In this document: positions 1 to 4,834 of the stretch, in pieces
How the letters are laid out: each line of letters begins with the position of its first letter
How positions within the stretch are numbered: the stretch's first letter is position 1
Source: Lachnospiraceae bacterium
Lineage (GTDB): Bacteria > Bacillota > Clostridia > Lachnospirales > Lachnospiraceae
Assembly (NCBI GenBank): GCA_017412265.1
Contig: JAFPYK010000191.1
Span: 1-6,601, forward strand
Direction of reading: 5' to 3'
DNA length: 6,601 nucleotides
Translations under genes and position numbers: made by a program
Notes under the pieces: model-generated
The model's database searches: none
Told to the model about the DNA's origin: nothing
Seen by the model: the letters and a program-made list of their open reading frames with translations, nothing else

Positions 1-42
1 CGCGCCGTCCCCAGGCGAGGTGAAAAGACATGACGCTCCGCG

Positions 43-160
43 AATCCCCGACTGGCAGAACTCCCGCAGCGGAGGTGCCGGTCGCGATTCCTCCAACCAA
101 GGAATATGGCAGGCGGATCCCGGACTGGCACGACGGGAATGCAGCGAAAGACTGCCGGAG
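43..160 (+). other. Hairpin-rich segment, possible 5' part of a structured RNA or repeat element
   Basis: No convincing reading frame is present; the segment is packed with short inverted repeats. CGACTGGCA (49-57) pairs with TGCCGGTCG (76-84) over nine positions with one G-U wobble. Inside it CTCC (61-64) pairs with GGAG (71-74). ATTCC (87-91) pairs with GGAAT (101-105). An 18-base module at 44-61 recurs at 117-134 with 15 matches, both containing GACTGGCA. GCAG/CTGC at 141-144 and 152-155 can form another small stem. I do not recognise an RNA family. The strand is inferred from GAAA tetraloops further right. Alternatives are a dispersed intergenic repeat or a decayed mobile element. Confidence 0.3.
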
Positions 161-254
161 TCAACCCCCAAGGCGGAGCACAAAATGTTCTCGGGACCGT
201 TACCGAGTGCCGGCACTTAGCGCGGCGAGCGACGCAGCTCCAGGAAAACCACAA

Positions 255-358
255 AGAAGTTCGGCGACCCACCGAAAAAGGAATTGCGTGGTAGAGCTCT
301 GCTCTAAACCACGCAATTTCATTTTCGGTTTGCTGCGAAAGCAGCGCGCCGAACTTCT
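255..358 (+). repeat. Core three-way hairpin with GAAA tetraloop branch
   Basis: A 12-bp perfect stem joins AGAAGTTCGGCG (255-266) to CGCCGAACTTCT (347-358). Inside it, ACCGAAAA (271-278) pairs with TTTTCGGT (322-329), and AATTGCGTGGT (282-292) pairs with ACCACGCAATT (308-318). The rod is capped by AGAGC/GCTCT (293-297/301-305). A second branch, GCTGC-GAAA-GCAGC (332-345), carries a GNRA-type tetraloop only when read on the plus strand. No T-run follows on either side, so it is not an ordinary intrinsic terminator. The pairing is certain; the function is not known. Confidence 0.65.
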
Positions 359-406
359 ATTCAATTATTATCCCGCTGCGTCACTCGGCCGCTTACGTGC
401 CGCTGC

Positions 407-450
407 TCGAGGTACCCGAGGCGAAAGCCGTGTCCCGAAACATTTTTGTG
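407..450 (+). repeat. 44-base direct repeat, copy A
   Basis: This copy matches 475-518 at 40 of 44 positions; the last 35 bases differ only at 447 (T versus C). It contains GGC-GAAA-GCC (420-429), a tetraloop hairpin, and CGAAA-CAT-TTTTG (436-448), a second small stem. It also forms the right end of the larger fold-back. Confidence 0.75.
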
Positions 451-474
451 ATACGCCCCACTTTGCTCCCTCTA

Positions 475-518
475 TCGAGCCATCCGAGGCGAAAGCCGTG
501 TCCCGAAACATTTTCGTG
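475..518 (+). repeat. 44-base direct repeat, copy B
   Basis: This is the second copy, 68 bases after copy A. The C at 515 replaces the T at 447, turning a G-U wobble into a G-C pair in the small stem CGAAA-CAT-TTTCG (504-516) if read on the plus strand. It lies between the fold-back and the stop codon of the small four-cysteine gene. The sequence after it (519-540) loosely resembles that after copy A, so the unit may be a degenerate tandem of about 68 bases. Confidence 0.75.
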
Positions 519-543
519 CGCCGCCCCCTCACCTCCGTCAGTC

Positions 544-717
544 CTAAGCCTGGTGCTTCACCACCTCATACTCATTATCCGACCTGTAATACGGGCAGTC
601 CTTCCGCGTCCCCCTCAGAAAATGCACCATCTCATCCTCATCCAGGTCCATGTCGCAGTAATAGCTCTCATACTCCTCGTCATACACATAATACATACAG
701 CTCTCACAGTGATCCAT
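544..717 (-). CDS. Small four-cysteine acidic protein, DUF6472-like
   Basis: This 57-residue protein runs from ATG at 717-715 to TAG at 546-544. It begins MDHCESCMYYVYDEEYES and has Cys4, Cys7, Cys21 and Cys41, an acidic LDEDEM stretch (25-30), CPYY (41-44) and an ending EYEVVKHQA. The CxxC, the single Cys followed by the LDEDE segment, and CPYY match what I recall of DUF6472, small Clostridia proteins of unknown function. Family assignment is from memory. The four cysteines could hold one metal ion (inference). Its ATG lies eight bases after the repressor stop codon and its GAGG ribosome site overlaps that stop, suggesting translational coupling as the last gene of the metal-efflux operon. 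It has no membrane segment or signal peptide. No clear terminator follows; the repeat region begins directly after. Confidence 0.85.
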   Translation of the reverse strand: MDHCESCMYYVYDEEYESYYCDMDLDEDEMVHFLRGTRKDCPYYRSDNEYEVVKHQA

Positions 718-725
718 AAGCCGCC

Positions 726-1100
726 TCAGTCCTCCTCAATATGCTCCAGGCCGTTATCGATAATCTTGCGCACATGATTATCCGCGAGCGAATAAAACAC
801 CGATTTCCCGACCCGGCGGCTCTTCACCAACCGGCTCTGCTTCAGGATCTTCAGCTGATGCGAGATCGCCGACTGCGTCATATGAAGCGCCTCCGCGAGG
901 TCACACACACAGACCTCCGCCTCGAAGAGCACGAACAGGATCCGGATCCGCGTCGAATCCCCGAAGACCTTAAACAGCTCCGCGAGATCATACAGCTCCT
1001 CCTCCGCAGGCATCTTCTCTTCCACGATCTTTAACAGCTCCTCGTGCACCTCCACGCTGTCGCAGCGCTCCACGAGCTCATCCACCAAATGATTAGTCAT
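726..1100 (-). CDS. ArsR/SmtB-family metal-responsive repressor, CadC/SmtB-like
   Basis: This 124-residue winged-helix repressor is close to CadC (122) in length. The DNA-recognition part is MTQSAISHQLKILKQSRLV (74-92), followed by a wing (93-104, ending VFYSL). Two metal-site signatures are visible. The alpha-3 helix carries EVCVCDL with Cys64 and Cys66, and Cys13 lies in the N-terminal arm, as in CadC-type alpha-3N sites. The C-terminal helix has Asp107, His109, His120 and Glu123, the exact spacing and residue set of the SmtB/CadC alpha-5 zinc site. In this family the apo-dimer binds operator DNA and metal binding releases it. It is third in the operon after the HMA protein and the ATPase, and its likely target is the inverted repeat at 3301-3326, giving autoregulation. 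Its ribosome site is weak (AGGGATGG), which would keep levels low. Zn, Cd or Pb is the likely ligand; arsenite is less likely given the ATPase partner. Confidence 0.92.
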   Translation of the reverse strand: MTNHLVDELVERCDSVEVHEELLKIVEEKMPAEEELYDLAELFKVFGDSTRIRILFVLFEAEVCVCDLAEALHMTQSAISHQLKILKQSRLVKSRRVGKSVFYSLADNHVRKIIDNGLEHIEED

Positions 1101-1125
1101 ATTTAACCATCCCTATCTGAAAACA

Positions 1126-1147
1126 CCCCGGGAAAATTCTCCCGGGG
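1126..1147 (-). other. GC-rich hairpin between ATPase and repressor genes
   Basis: CCCCGGGA (1126-1133) and TCCCGGGG (1140-1147) form a perfect 8-bp stem with a 6-base loop in the 64-base gap. On the transcribed strand it is followed by TGTTTTC, a poor U-tract. It may act as a partial terminator, an mRNA-stability element for the upstream ATPase message, or a processing site. The pairing is certain; the role is inferred. Confidence 0.5.
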
Positions 1148-1164
1148 ATATGATTGTCCAAGCC

Positions 1165-3042
1165 TCACAGATGCTTCACCCGCAGCGCCCGGATCGCGTT
1201 GCAAACCGCGATCACCATCACGCCCACGTCGGCGAAGATTGCCATCCACATATTTGCGAGCCCCAGCGCGCCGAGCGCCAGGCACACCAGTTTCACGCCG
1301 ATGGCGAAATAAATATTCTCATAGACGATGCGCATGCATTTGCGGGAGAACCGGATCGCCTTCGCGATCTTATACGGATCGTCGTCCATCAGCACCACGT
1401 CCGCGGCCTCGATCGCCGCGTCCGAGCCCATGGCTCCCATCGCGACACCGATGTCGGCCCTCGACAGAACCGGGGCGTCGTTGATTCCGTCGCCCACGAA
1501 GGCCAGCTTCTCCTTCGGTCCCTTCTCGCCGAGCAGCCGCTCCACGAGCGCCACCTTATCCTCCGGCAGCAGCTCCGCATGCACCTCGTCGATATGCAGT
1601 GCCCGGCCCACGTTCTCGGCCGCGCCCCTGCGGTCGCCGGTCAGCATGACCGTCTTGCGCACGCCCGCCTTCGCGAGCGCATCCATCGCCTTGCCGGCCG
1701 TCTCCTTCACGCGGTCCGCGATCTCGAGATAGCCCTCGAGCCTTCCGTCCACGGCCACATAGACCACCGTGCCGCCGCTCTCGACCTCCGGAGCCGCAAG
1801 CCCTAGCTGAGCCATCAGCTTCCCGTTGCCCACACAGACCTCGTGCCCGCTCACCGACGCCTTCACGCCGTGCCCGCTGATCTCCGTCACATCCGAGACC
1901 CGCGCGGCCTCCGGCTGCTTCCCAAAGGCCTTCAAAATGCTCTCCGCAATCGGATGCGAAGAATGCATTTCCGCATAAGCAGCATATTCTACAAGTGTCT
2001 CACGATCCAGCCACGAATCCGGTGCGACCCAGATCCTCTGCACCTCGAACACACCCTCCGTGATCGTCCCCGTCTTGTCAAATGCAACGATCTTCGTCTG
2101 GGACAGGGCCTCCAGGTAATTCGACCCCTTCACCAGCACGCCTTCCTTGCTCGCCCCGCCGATCCCGGCGAAAAACGAGAGCGGGATGCTGATGACCAGC
2201 GCGCACGGGCAGCTGATGACCAGGAAGGTCAGCGCACGGAAGATCCAGTCGCCCCAGCCGGCCTCCAGGCCGATGGCCAGCCGCACGAGCGGAGGCAGCA
2301 CCGCCAGCGCCGCGGCCGCATAGACCACCGCCGGCGTATAGACTCTCGCAAACCTCGTGATAAATGCCTCGGACCTCGACTTCTGCGAAGACGCGTTCTC
2401 CACCAGGTCCAGGATCTTCGACACCGTCGACTCCTCGAACTCCTTCGTCGTCCGGACCGTAAGCACACCCGACAGATTGATGCAGCCGCTGATGATCTCA
2501 TCCCCCGCCGCAACCCGGCGCGGCACGCTCTCGCCCGTAAGAGCCGCCGTATCCAGCGTGCTCTCACCGCTCACGACCGTTCCGTCGATCGGCACCTTCT
2601 CTCCCGGCTCCACCGTGATCAGCGTCCCGATCTCCACCTCATCTGGGTCCACCCGCTCGAGGCTTCCGTCCTCCGCCGTCACATTGGCGTAATCCGGCCG
2701 GATGTCCATCAGCTCCGAGATATTCCTCCGGCTCCTGCCGACCGCGTAGCTCTGGAAGAGCTCGCCGATCTGGTAGAACAGCATAACGGCCACGCCCTCC
2801 CGGTACTCGCCCAGGGCAATCGCGCCGACCGTCGCAAGCGCCATCAGGAAATTCTCGTCAAATACCTGCCGCTTCAGGATCCCCTTCCCGGCCTTGCGCA
2901 GGATATCATATCCCACCACCAGATAAGGGATCATATACAAAGCGAACTTCCATGTCCCCTCCACAGGGAGGAATTCCAGCACGGCGATGCAGGCTGCGGC
3001 AATCAGAATCCGCACCAGCATCGTCTTCTGCTTTTTATTCAT
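1165..3042 (-). CDS. cadA: P1B-type heavy-metal-exporting ATPase (Zn/Cd/Pb), no N-terminal HMA domain
   Basis: This 625-residue membrane pump exports divalent soft metals, powered by ATP. Visible motifs in order are TGES (169-172, actuator domain), SCPCALV (277-283, metal-binding CPC in the sixth helix), DKTGT (Asp322, phosphorylated residue), SSHP (361-364, class-defining HP), and GDGINDAP (518-525, hinge). Near the C-terminus Lys584 and Asp605 are 21 apart, as Lys693 and Asp714 are in ZntA, supporting the Zn/Cd/Pb (P1B-2) subgroup over copper pumps. Hydrophobic helices lie at about 10-26, 33-48, 63-78, 82-98, 236-258, 268-294, 574-593 and 596-616. It starts right at the first membrane helix, so it is shorter than ZntA/CadA (about 730) and lacks the HMA domain; a separate HMA protein is encoded 14 bases upstream. 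The ribosome site is GGGAG. Metal preference among Zn, Cd and Pb cannot be settled from sequence. Confidence 0.95.
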   Translation of the reverse strand: MNKKQKTMLVRILIAAACIAVLEFLPVEGTWKFALYMIPYLVVGYDILRKAGKGILKRQVFDENFLMALATVGAIALGEYREGVAVMLFYQIGELFQSYAVGRSRRNISELMDIRPDYANVTAEDGSLERVDPDEVEIGTLITVEPGEKVPIDGTVVSGESTLDTAALTGESVPRRVAAGDEIISGCINLSGVLTVRTTKEFEESTVSKILDLVENASSQKSRSEAFITRFARVYTPAVVYAAAALAVLPPLVRLAIGLEAGWGDWIFRALTFLVISCPCALVISIPLSFFAGIGGASKEGVLVKGSNYLEALSQTKIVAFDKTGTITEGVFEVQRIWVAPDSWLDRETLVEYAAYAEMHSSHPIAESILKAFGKQPEAARVSDVTEISGHGVKASVSGHEVCVGNGKLMAQLGLAAPEVESGGTVVYVAVDGRLEGYLEIADRVKETAGKAMDALAKAGVRKTVMLTGDRRGAAENVGRALHIDEVHAELLPEDKVALVERLLGEKGPKEKLAFVGDGINDAPVLSRADIGVAMGAMGSDAAIEAADVVLMDDDPYKIAKAIRFSRKCMRIVYENIYFAIGVKLVCLALGALGLANMWMAIFADVGVMVIAVCNAIRALRVKHL

Positions 3043-3056
3043 CGCGGCTCCCTTCC

Positions 3057-3275
3057 TCAGAAGAAGATCTCGCAGTCATCCTCAACGATCTTGCAGTTGT
3101 CCAGCACTCTCGGCATCACCTCGGCCGGATCCGCACCTTCCTCAAACTCCACCTTCATCTTCAGCGTCATGAAATTCACCACGGCGTCCTTCACGCCCGC
3201 GGTCTTCTTCGCCGCCTCTTCCATCTTGTTCGCGCAGTTCGCGCAGTCCACTTCGATCTTGTAGGTCTTCTTCAT
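3057..3275 (-). CDS. Stand-alone heavy-metal-associated (HMA) domain protein
   Basis: This 72-residue protein has the beta-alpha-beta-beta-alpha-beta fold pattern of metallochaperones and P-type ATPase N-terminal domains. The metal loop is VDCANCANK with Cys11 and Cys14; Asp10 before the first Cys is typical of Zn/Cd-binding HMA domains such as ZntA's (family knowledge) rather than copper ones. The tail has two further cysteines, Cys61 and Cys68, in an acidic setting (VEDDC). It is first in the operon, 14 bases before the ATPase, which lacks this domain. The likely role is a detached metal-binding domain working with that pump in the cytoplasm. GGAGGA seven bases upstream fixes the start. It is not a truncation product: it has its own start, stop and ribosome site. 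Confidence 0.9.
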   Translation of the reverse strand: MKKTYKIEVDCANCANKMEEAAKKTAGVKDAVVNFMTLKMKVEFEEGADPAEVMPRVLDNCKIVEDDCEIFF

Positions 3276-3300
3276 GTCCGTATCCTCCGGATTTCATTTC

Positions 3301-3326
3301 AACATATGAACGATTATTCATATGTT
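3301..3326. promoter_or_regulatory. Perfect 10-6-10 inverted repeat, ArsR/SmtB-family operator
   Basis: AACATATGAA (3301-3310) and TTCATATGTT (3317-3326) are perfect reverse complements around a 6-base spacer. The ATATGAA...TTCATAT core resembles SmtB/CadC/CzrA operators. It begins seven bases downstream of the -10 box, so it covers the transcription start, a position suited to repression by the ArsR-type protein encoded at 726-1100. Confidence 0.88.
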
Positions 3327-3333
3327 TGATTCT

Positions 3334-3361
3334 ATTATATCCCTCCCGCGCTCTCTGTCAA
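3334..3361 (-). promoter_or_regulatory. Sigma-A promoter of the metal-efflux operon
   Basis: On the minus strand, TTGACA (3361-3356) and TATAAT (3339-3334) are both perfect consensus, separated by 16 bases. Transcription should start near 3327, at the edge of the operator. Such a strong promoter needs tight repression, which fits the operator's place. The terminator of the sugar operon ends only nine bases upstream of the -35. Confidence 0.9.
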
Positions 3362-3369
3362 CCCCTTTT

Positions 3370-3402
3370 AAAAAAAAGATCCCGCAATTCCTGCGGGATC
3401 TT
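3370..3402 (-). terminator. Intrinsic terminator of the rpiB-epimerase-rbsD operon
   Basis: AAGATCCCGCA (3376-3386) pairs with TGCGGGATCTT (3392-3402) around a 5-base loop, and eight A (3370-3377) give a run of eight U on the minus-strand transcript. It lies 27 bases after the rbsD stop and separates the sugar operon from the metal operon's promoter. Confidence 0.93.
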
Positions 3403-3429
3403 CCCTGATCACTCTCTCTGCAAATGAAC

Positions 3430-3828
3430 TCAGCCAAAGGCCACGCCGCACTGCACGATCACATTGGCGAGCGGCGTATTCTCACCGGTCCTCACCGCGA
3501 ACCGGCACCGCGCCGAGAGCTTCTTCAGCTCCTCATGCGGGATGATCTCCGTCTCCACGCCGGCGAACACCTCGTCCACCACCGCGCGGTTCTTCGGATT
3601 TCTCACATCCATATTCTCCGCGATCGTAATCTTCTCCGCCTTCACCTCGTTCATCACCGCGCGCACCACCTGCTCAAACGTCGGCACGCCCTGCACCAGC
3701 ACCAGGTCCACGATCGGAACCCCGGGCGGGATCGGCATCCCGCAGTCCCCGATCAGGAACAGGTCCTTGTGTCCAAGCGCCGCAATCAGCGCAGACAGCT
3801 GCACATTTAAGATACCGGATTTCTTCAT
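3430..3828 (-). CDS. rbsD: RbsD/FucU-family sugar pyranase (D-ribose pyranase-like)
   Basis: This family interconverts ring forms of sugars, classically beta-pyranose and furanose ribose, in the cytoplasm. The 132-residue protein starts MKKSGILN, with LGH (His20), GDCGMPIP (Asp28), VQGVPTFEQV (45-54), Lys102 and a C-terminal RTGENTPLANVIVQCGVAF. His20, Asp28, Lys102 and Asn122 align with the RbsD active site, but the usual Tyr of the PYAN motif is Leu120, which is unusual and could alter activity or substrate. The start at 3828 is chosen because AGGAG sits seven bases upstream; a GTG six codons earlier would extend it but overlaps the preceding gene. It is last in the operon, 14 bases after the epimerase stop. 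Cys residues at 29, 108 and 127 are not family hallmarks. Ribose as substrate is unproven. Confidence 0.88.
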   Translation of the reverse strand: MKKSGILNVQLSALIAALGHKDLFLIGDCGMPIPPGVPIVDLVLVQGVPTFEQVVRAVMNEVKAEKITIAENMDVRNPKNRAVVDEVFAGVETEIIPHEELKKLSARCRFAVRTGENTPLANVIVQCGVAFG

Positions 3829-3842
3829 AACATCTCTCCTTC

Positions 3843-4736
3843 TCACTGCAGGAACTGCTCCCGCAGGTAGTTAAGTCCATGATACAGAGCATCCAGCCTC
3901 CCGTCAAGAGAGGTGTCCTCGATCTGGTCGCGCCACATCCTCATGTTGTACGAGCCGGCCCCTTCAAATGCGAGCACCGCCTCGATCGTGACGCTCCCCT
4001 CATAATCGCACTCCCGCAGGACCCGCCCGATCTCCGGCCAGGGAATTCTCGCGGTGTGATAAGGCACCTTCCGGTTCGGCTCCGTCACATGCACATGCCC
4101 GATCATCTTGCCCGCCCTGGCAAATGCATCCGGCAGGTCATCCTCCTCGTGGCTCAGATGGAAGGCGTCCACCAGCAGCCCCACGTTCGGGCAGTCGATC
4201 TGGCGGACAAATGCCAGCCCCTCATCCACGGTGTTGATGATATAATTCTCGAACCGGTTCAGGATCTCCACATTGATCCGGACCCCGTACTCCTGTGCCT
4301 TCACCGCGACATTGTGCACGCACTCCGCGCTGCGCTTCGTCCTCTCGATCTTATCCTCCGGCGTGATCATGTCGAAATCATACCTTGATGGCCAGGTCGA
4401 ATACGAGCCCGCGCCGTTGATCGAGCGCGCCCCGATCTCCGCCGCGCTCTGGCAGGTGCGAATCACGTGCTGCGTCGCAGCCTCCCGGATATACTTGTCC
4501 GGCGAGCGCATATCCAGTCCCGCCGGCATCGCGACCGTAAGAAGCGGCTCGATGGAGAGCCGGTCACAGGCCTCACGGACCCTGCGGATCTCCGCCGCGT
4601 CATGAGCGAGCATCGCGTCACTCGCGTTAAACTCCGCAGTCTCCGCACCCGTCCTCGCGGCCTGCTCAAGAAATGTCACGGTATCCTGAGGGTTATAATA
4701 CTTCCCCCAAGTTCCTTTGTGTACCCCAAATTTCAT
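3843..4736 (-). CDS. TIM-barrel sugar epimerase, D-tagatose/D-allulose 3-epimerase family
   Basis: This 297-residue protein of the AP-endonuclease-2-like TIM-barrel superfamily resembles D-tagatose/D-psicose (allulose) 3-epimerases. The catalytic metal set is visible: Glu157 (VEILNRFEN), Asp190 (LLVDAFH), His216 (GHVHV) and Glu252 (TIEAV). Spacing is 33-26-36, against 33-26-35 in the Clostridium cellulolyticum enzyme as I recall it. Glu163 and Arg222 (PNRKVP) match its substrate-binding residues. Such enzymes use Mn or Co to invert C3 of a ketohexose. Its length matches the family (about 290). AAGGA lies seven bases before the ATG. It sits between rpiB (98-base gap with two hairpins) and rbsD (14-base gap). 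Substrate is uncertain: related proteins act on other ketoses, and the superfamily also includes inosose dehydratases and hydroxypyruvate isomerases, though the NRFEN and NRKVP motifs favour epimerase. Confidence 0.82.
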   Translation of the reverse strand: MKFGVHKGTWGKYYNPQDTVTFLEQAARTGAETAEFNASDAMLAHDAAEIRRVREACDRLSIEPLLTVAMPAGLDMRSPDKYIREAATQHVIRTCQSAAEIGARSINGAGSYSTWPSRYDFDMITPEDKIERTKRSAECVHNVAVKAQEYGVRINVEILNRFENYIINTVDEGLAFVRQIDCPNVGLLVDAFHLSHEEDDLPDAFARAGKMIGHVHVTEPNRKVPYHTARIPWPEIGRVLRECDYEGSVTIEAVLAFEGAGSYNMRMWRDQIEDTSLDGRLDALYHGLNYLREQFLQ

Positions 4737-4755
4737 ACTCTTTTCCTTTCTTCTC

Positions 4756-4817
4756 TCCGGGCCGTATCATTTGCCCGGATACAACAAACGGTGATGAAGC
4801 GTGCACGTCATGCACGC
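4756..4817 (-). other. Two hairpins in the rpiB-epimerase gap
   Basis: TCCGGGC (4756-4762) pairs with GCCCGGA (4773-4779), and GCGTGCA (4799-4805) pairs with TGCACGC (4811-4817) over a 5-base loop. Neither is followed by a U-run on the minus strand, so neither is a strong terminator. They could stabilise or process the message, or let part of the transcription stop after rpiB. No promoter is evident in the gap. Confidence 0.45.
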
Positions 4818-4834
4818 CCCACCACCGGGTCAGC

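Larger units (their letters stand above)
179..450 (+). repeat. Large imperfect fold-back (nested inverted repeat, about 270 bases)
   Basis: Read inwards from both ends the two sides resemble each other's reverse complement. CACAAAATGTTCTCGGGAC at 179-197 matches the complement of 432-450 with two small gaps and one mismatch. GGCAC (212-216) pairs with GTGCC (397-401). GAGCGACGCAGC (227-238) pairs with 375-386 with one mismatch. The perfect stem 255-266/347-358 lies at the core. The arms are off-centre mainly because of a side hairpin at 332-345. This could be a long structured RNA, a MITE-like element, or two converging copies of a dispersed repeat. No flanking target duplication was identified. 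Confidence 0.5.

Noticed and set aside
1..31. Minus-strand ATG at 31 that could begin a gene leaving the window (MSFHLAWGRR)
   Set aside because: Only ten codons are visible, with no convincing ribosome site, and the start sits in hairpin-rich repeat sequence. It cannot be supported.
117..165. Resemblance to the 3' half of a cobalamin riboswitch (GGGAA...GAAAGACTGCCGGAGTCA)
   Set aside because: The conserved B12-box core and the order of elements are missing, and no cobalamin-related gene is downstream. The likeness is limited to a few short words.
43..358. Group II intron, RNase P RNA, tmRNA, SRP RNA or retron RNA
   Set aside because: None of the hallmark conserved segments (intron domain V, RNase P core, tmRNA ends, SRP domain IV) could be found on either strand, and no reverse transcriptase is in the window.
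416..518. Mini CRISPR array (35-base repeats with a 33-base spacer)
   Set aside because: Only two copies exist, similarity extends upstream beyond the repeat and loosely into the spacer, a diverged inverted copy lies at 179-197, and no cas gene is present. A degenerate tandem structural repeat explains it better.
30..777. Long plus-strand open frames at 30-719 and 397-777
   Set aside because: They run across the repeats and antisense to the 57-residue gene and repressor, have low-complexity Pro/Ser/His/Arg composition and no family resemblance. They are by-products of high GC content.
1089..1100. ATGA-TTAG-TCAT palindrome over the repressor start codon as a second operator
   Set aside because: Arms are only four bases and the spacing (4) differs from the main operator's (8 between the same half-site letters). 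It is likely chance.
1843..3264. Plus-strand 473-residue open frame opposite the ATPase
   Set aside because: It is Arg/His-rich and without motifs, and the minus strand encodes a complete P-type ATPase with all catalytic motifs. It is an antisense shadow.
3829..3846. GTG start giving rbsD six extra N-terminal residues (MRRRDV)
   Set aside because: It overlaps the epimerase stop, while the ATG at 3828 has AGGAG at ideal spacing and yields the usual RbsD N-terminus with His20 and Asp28 in register.
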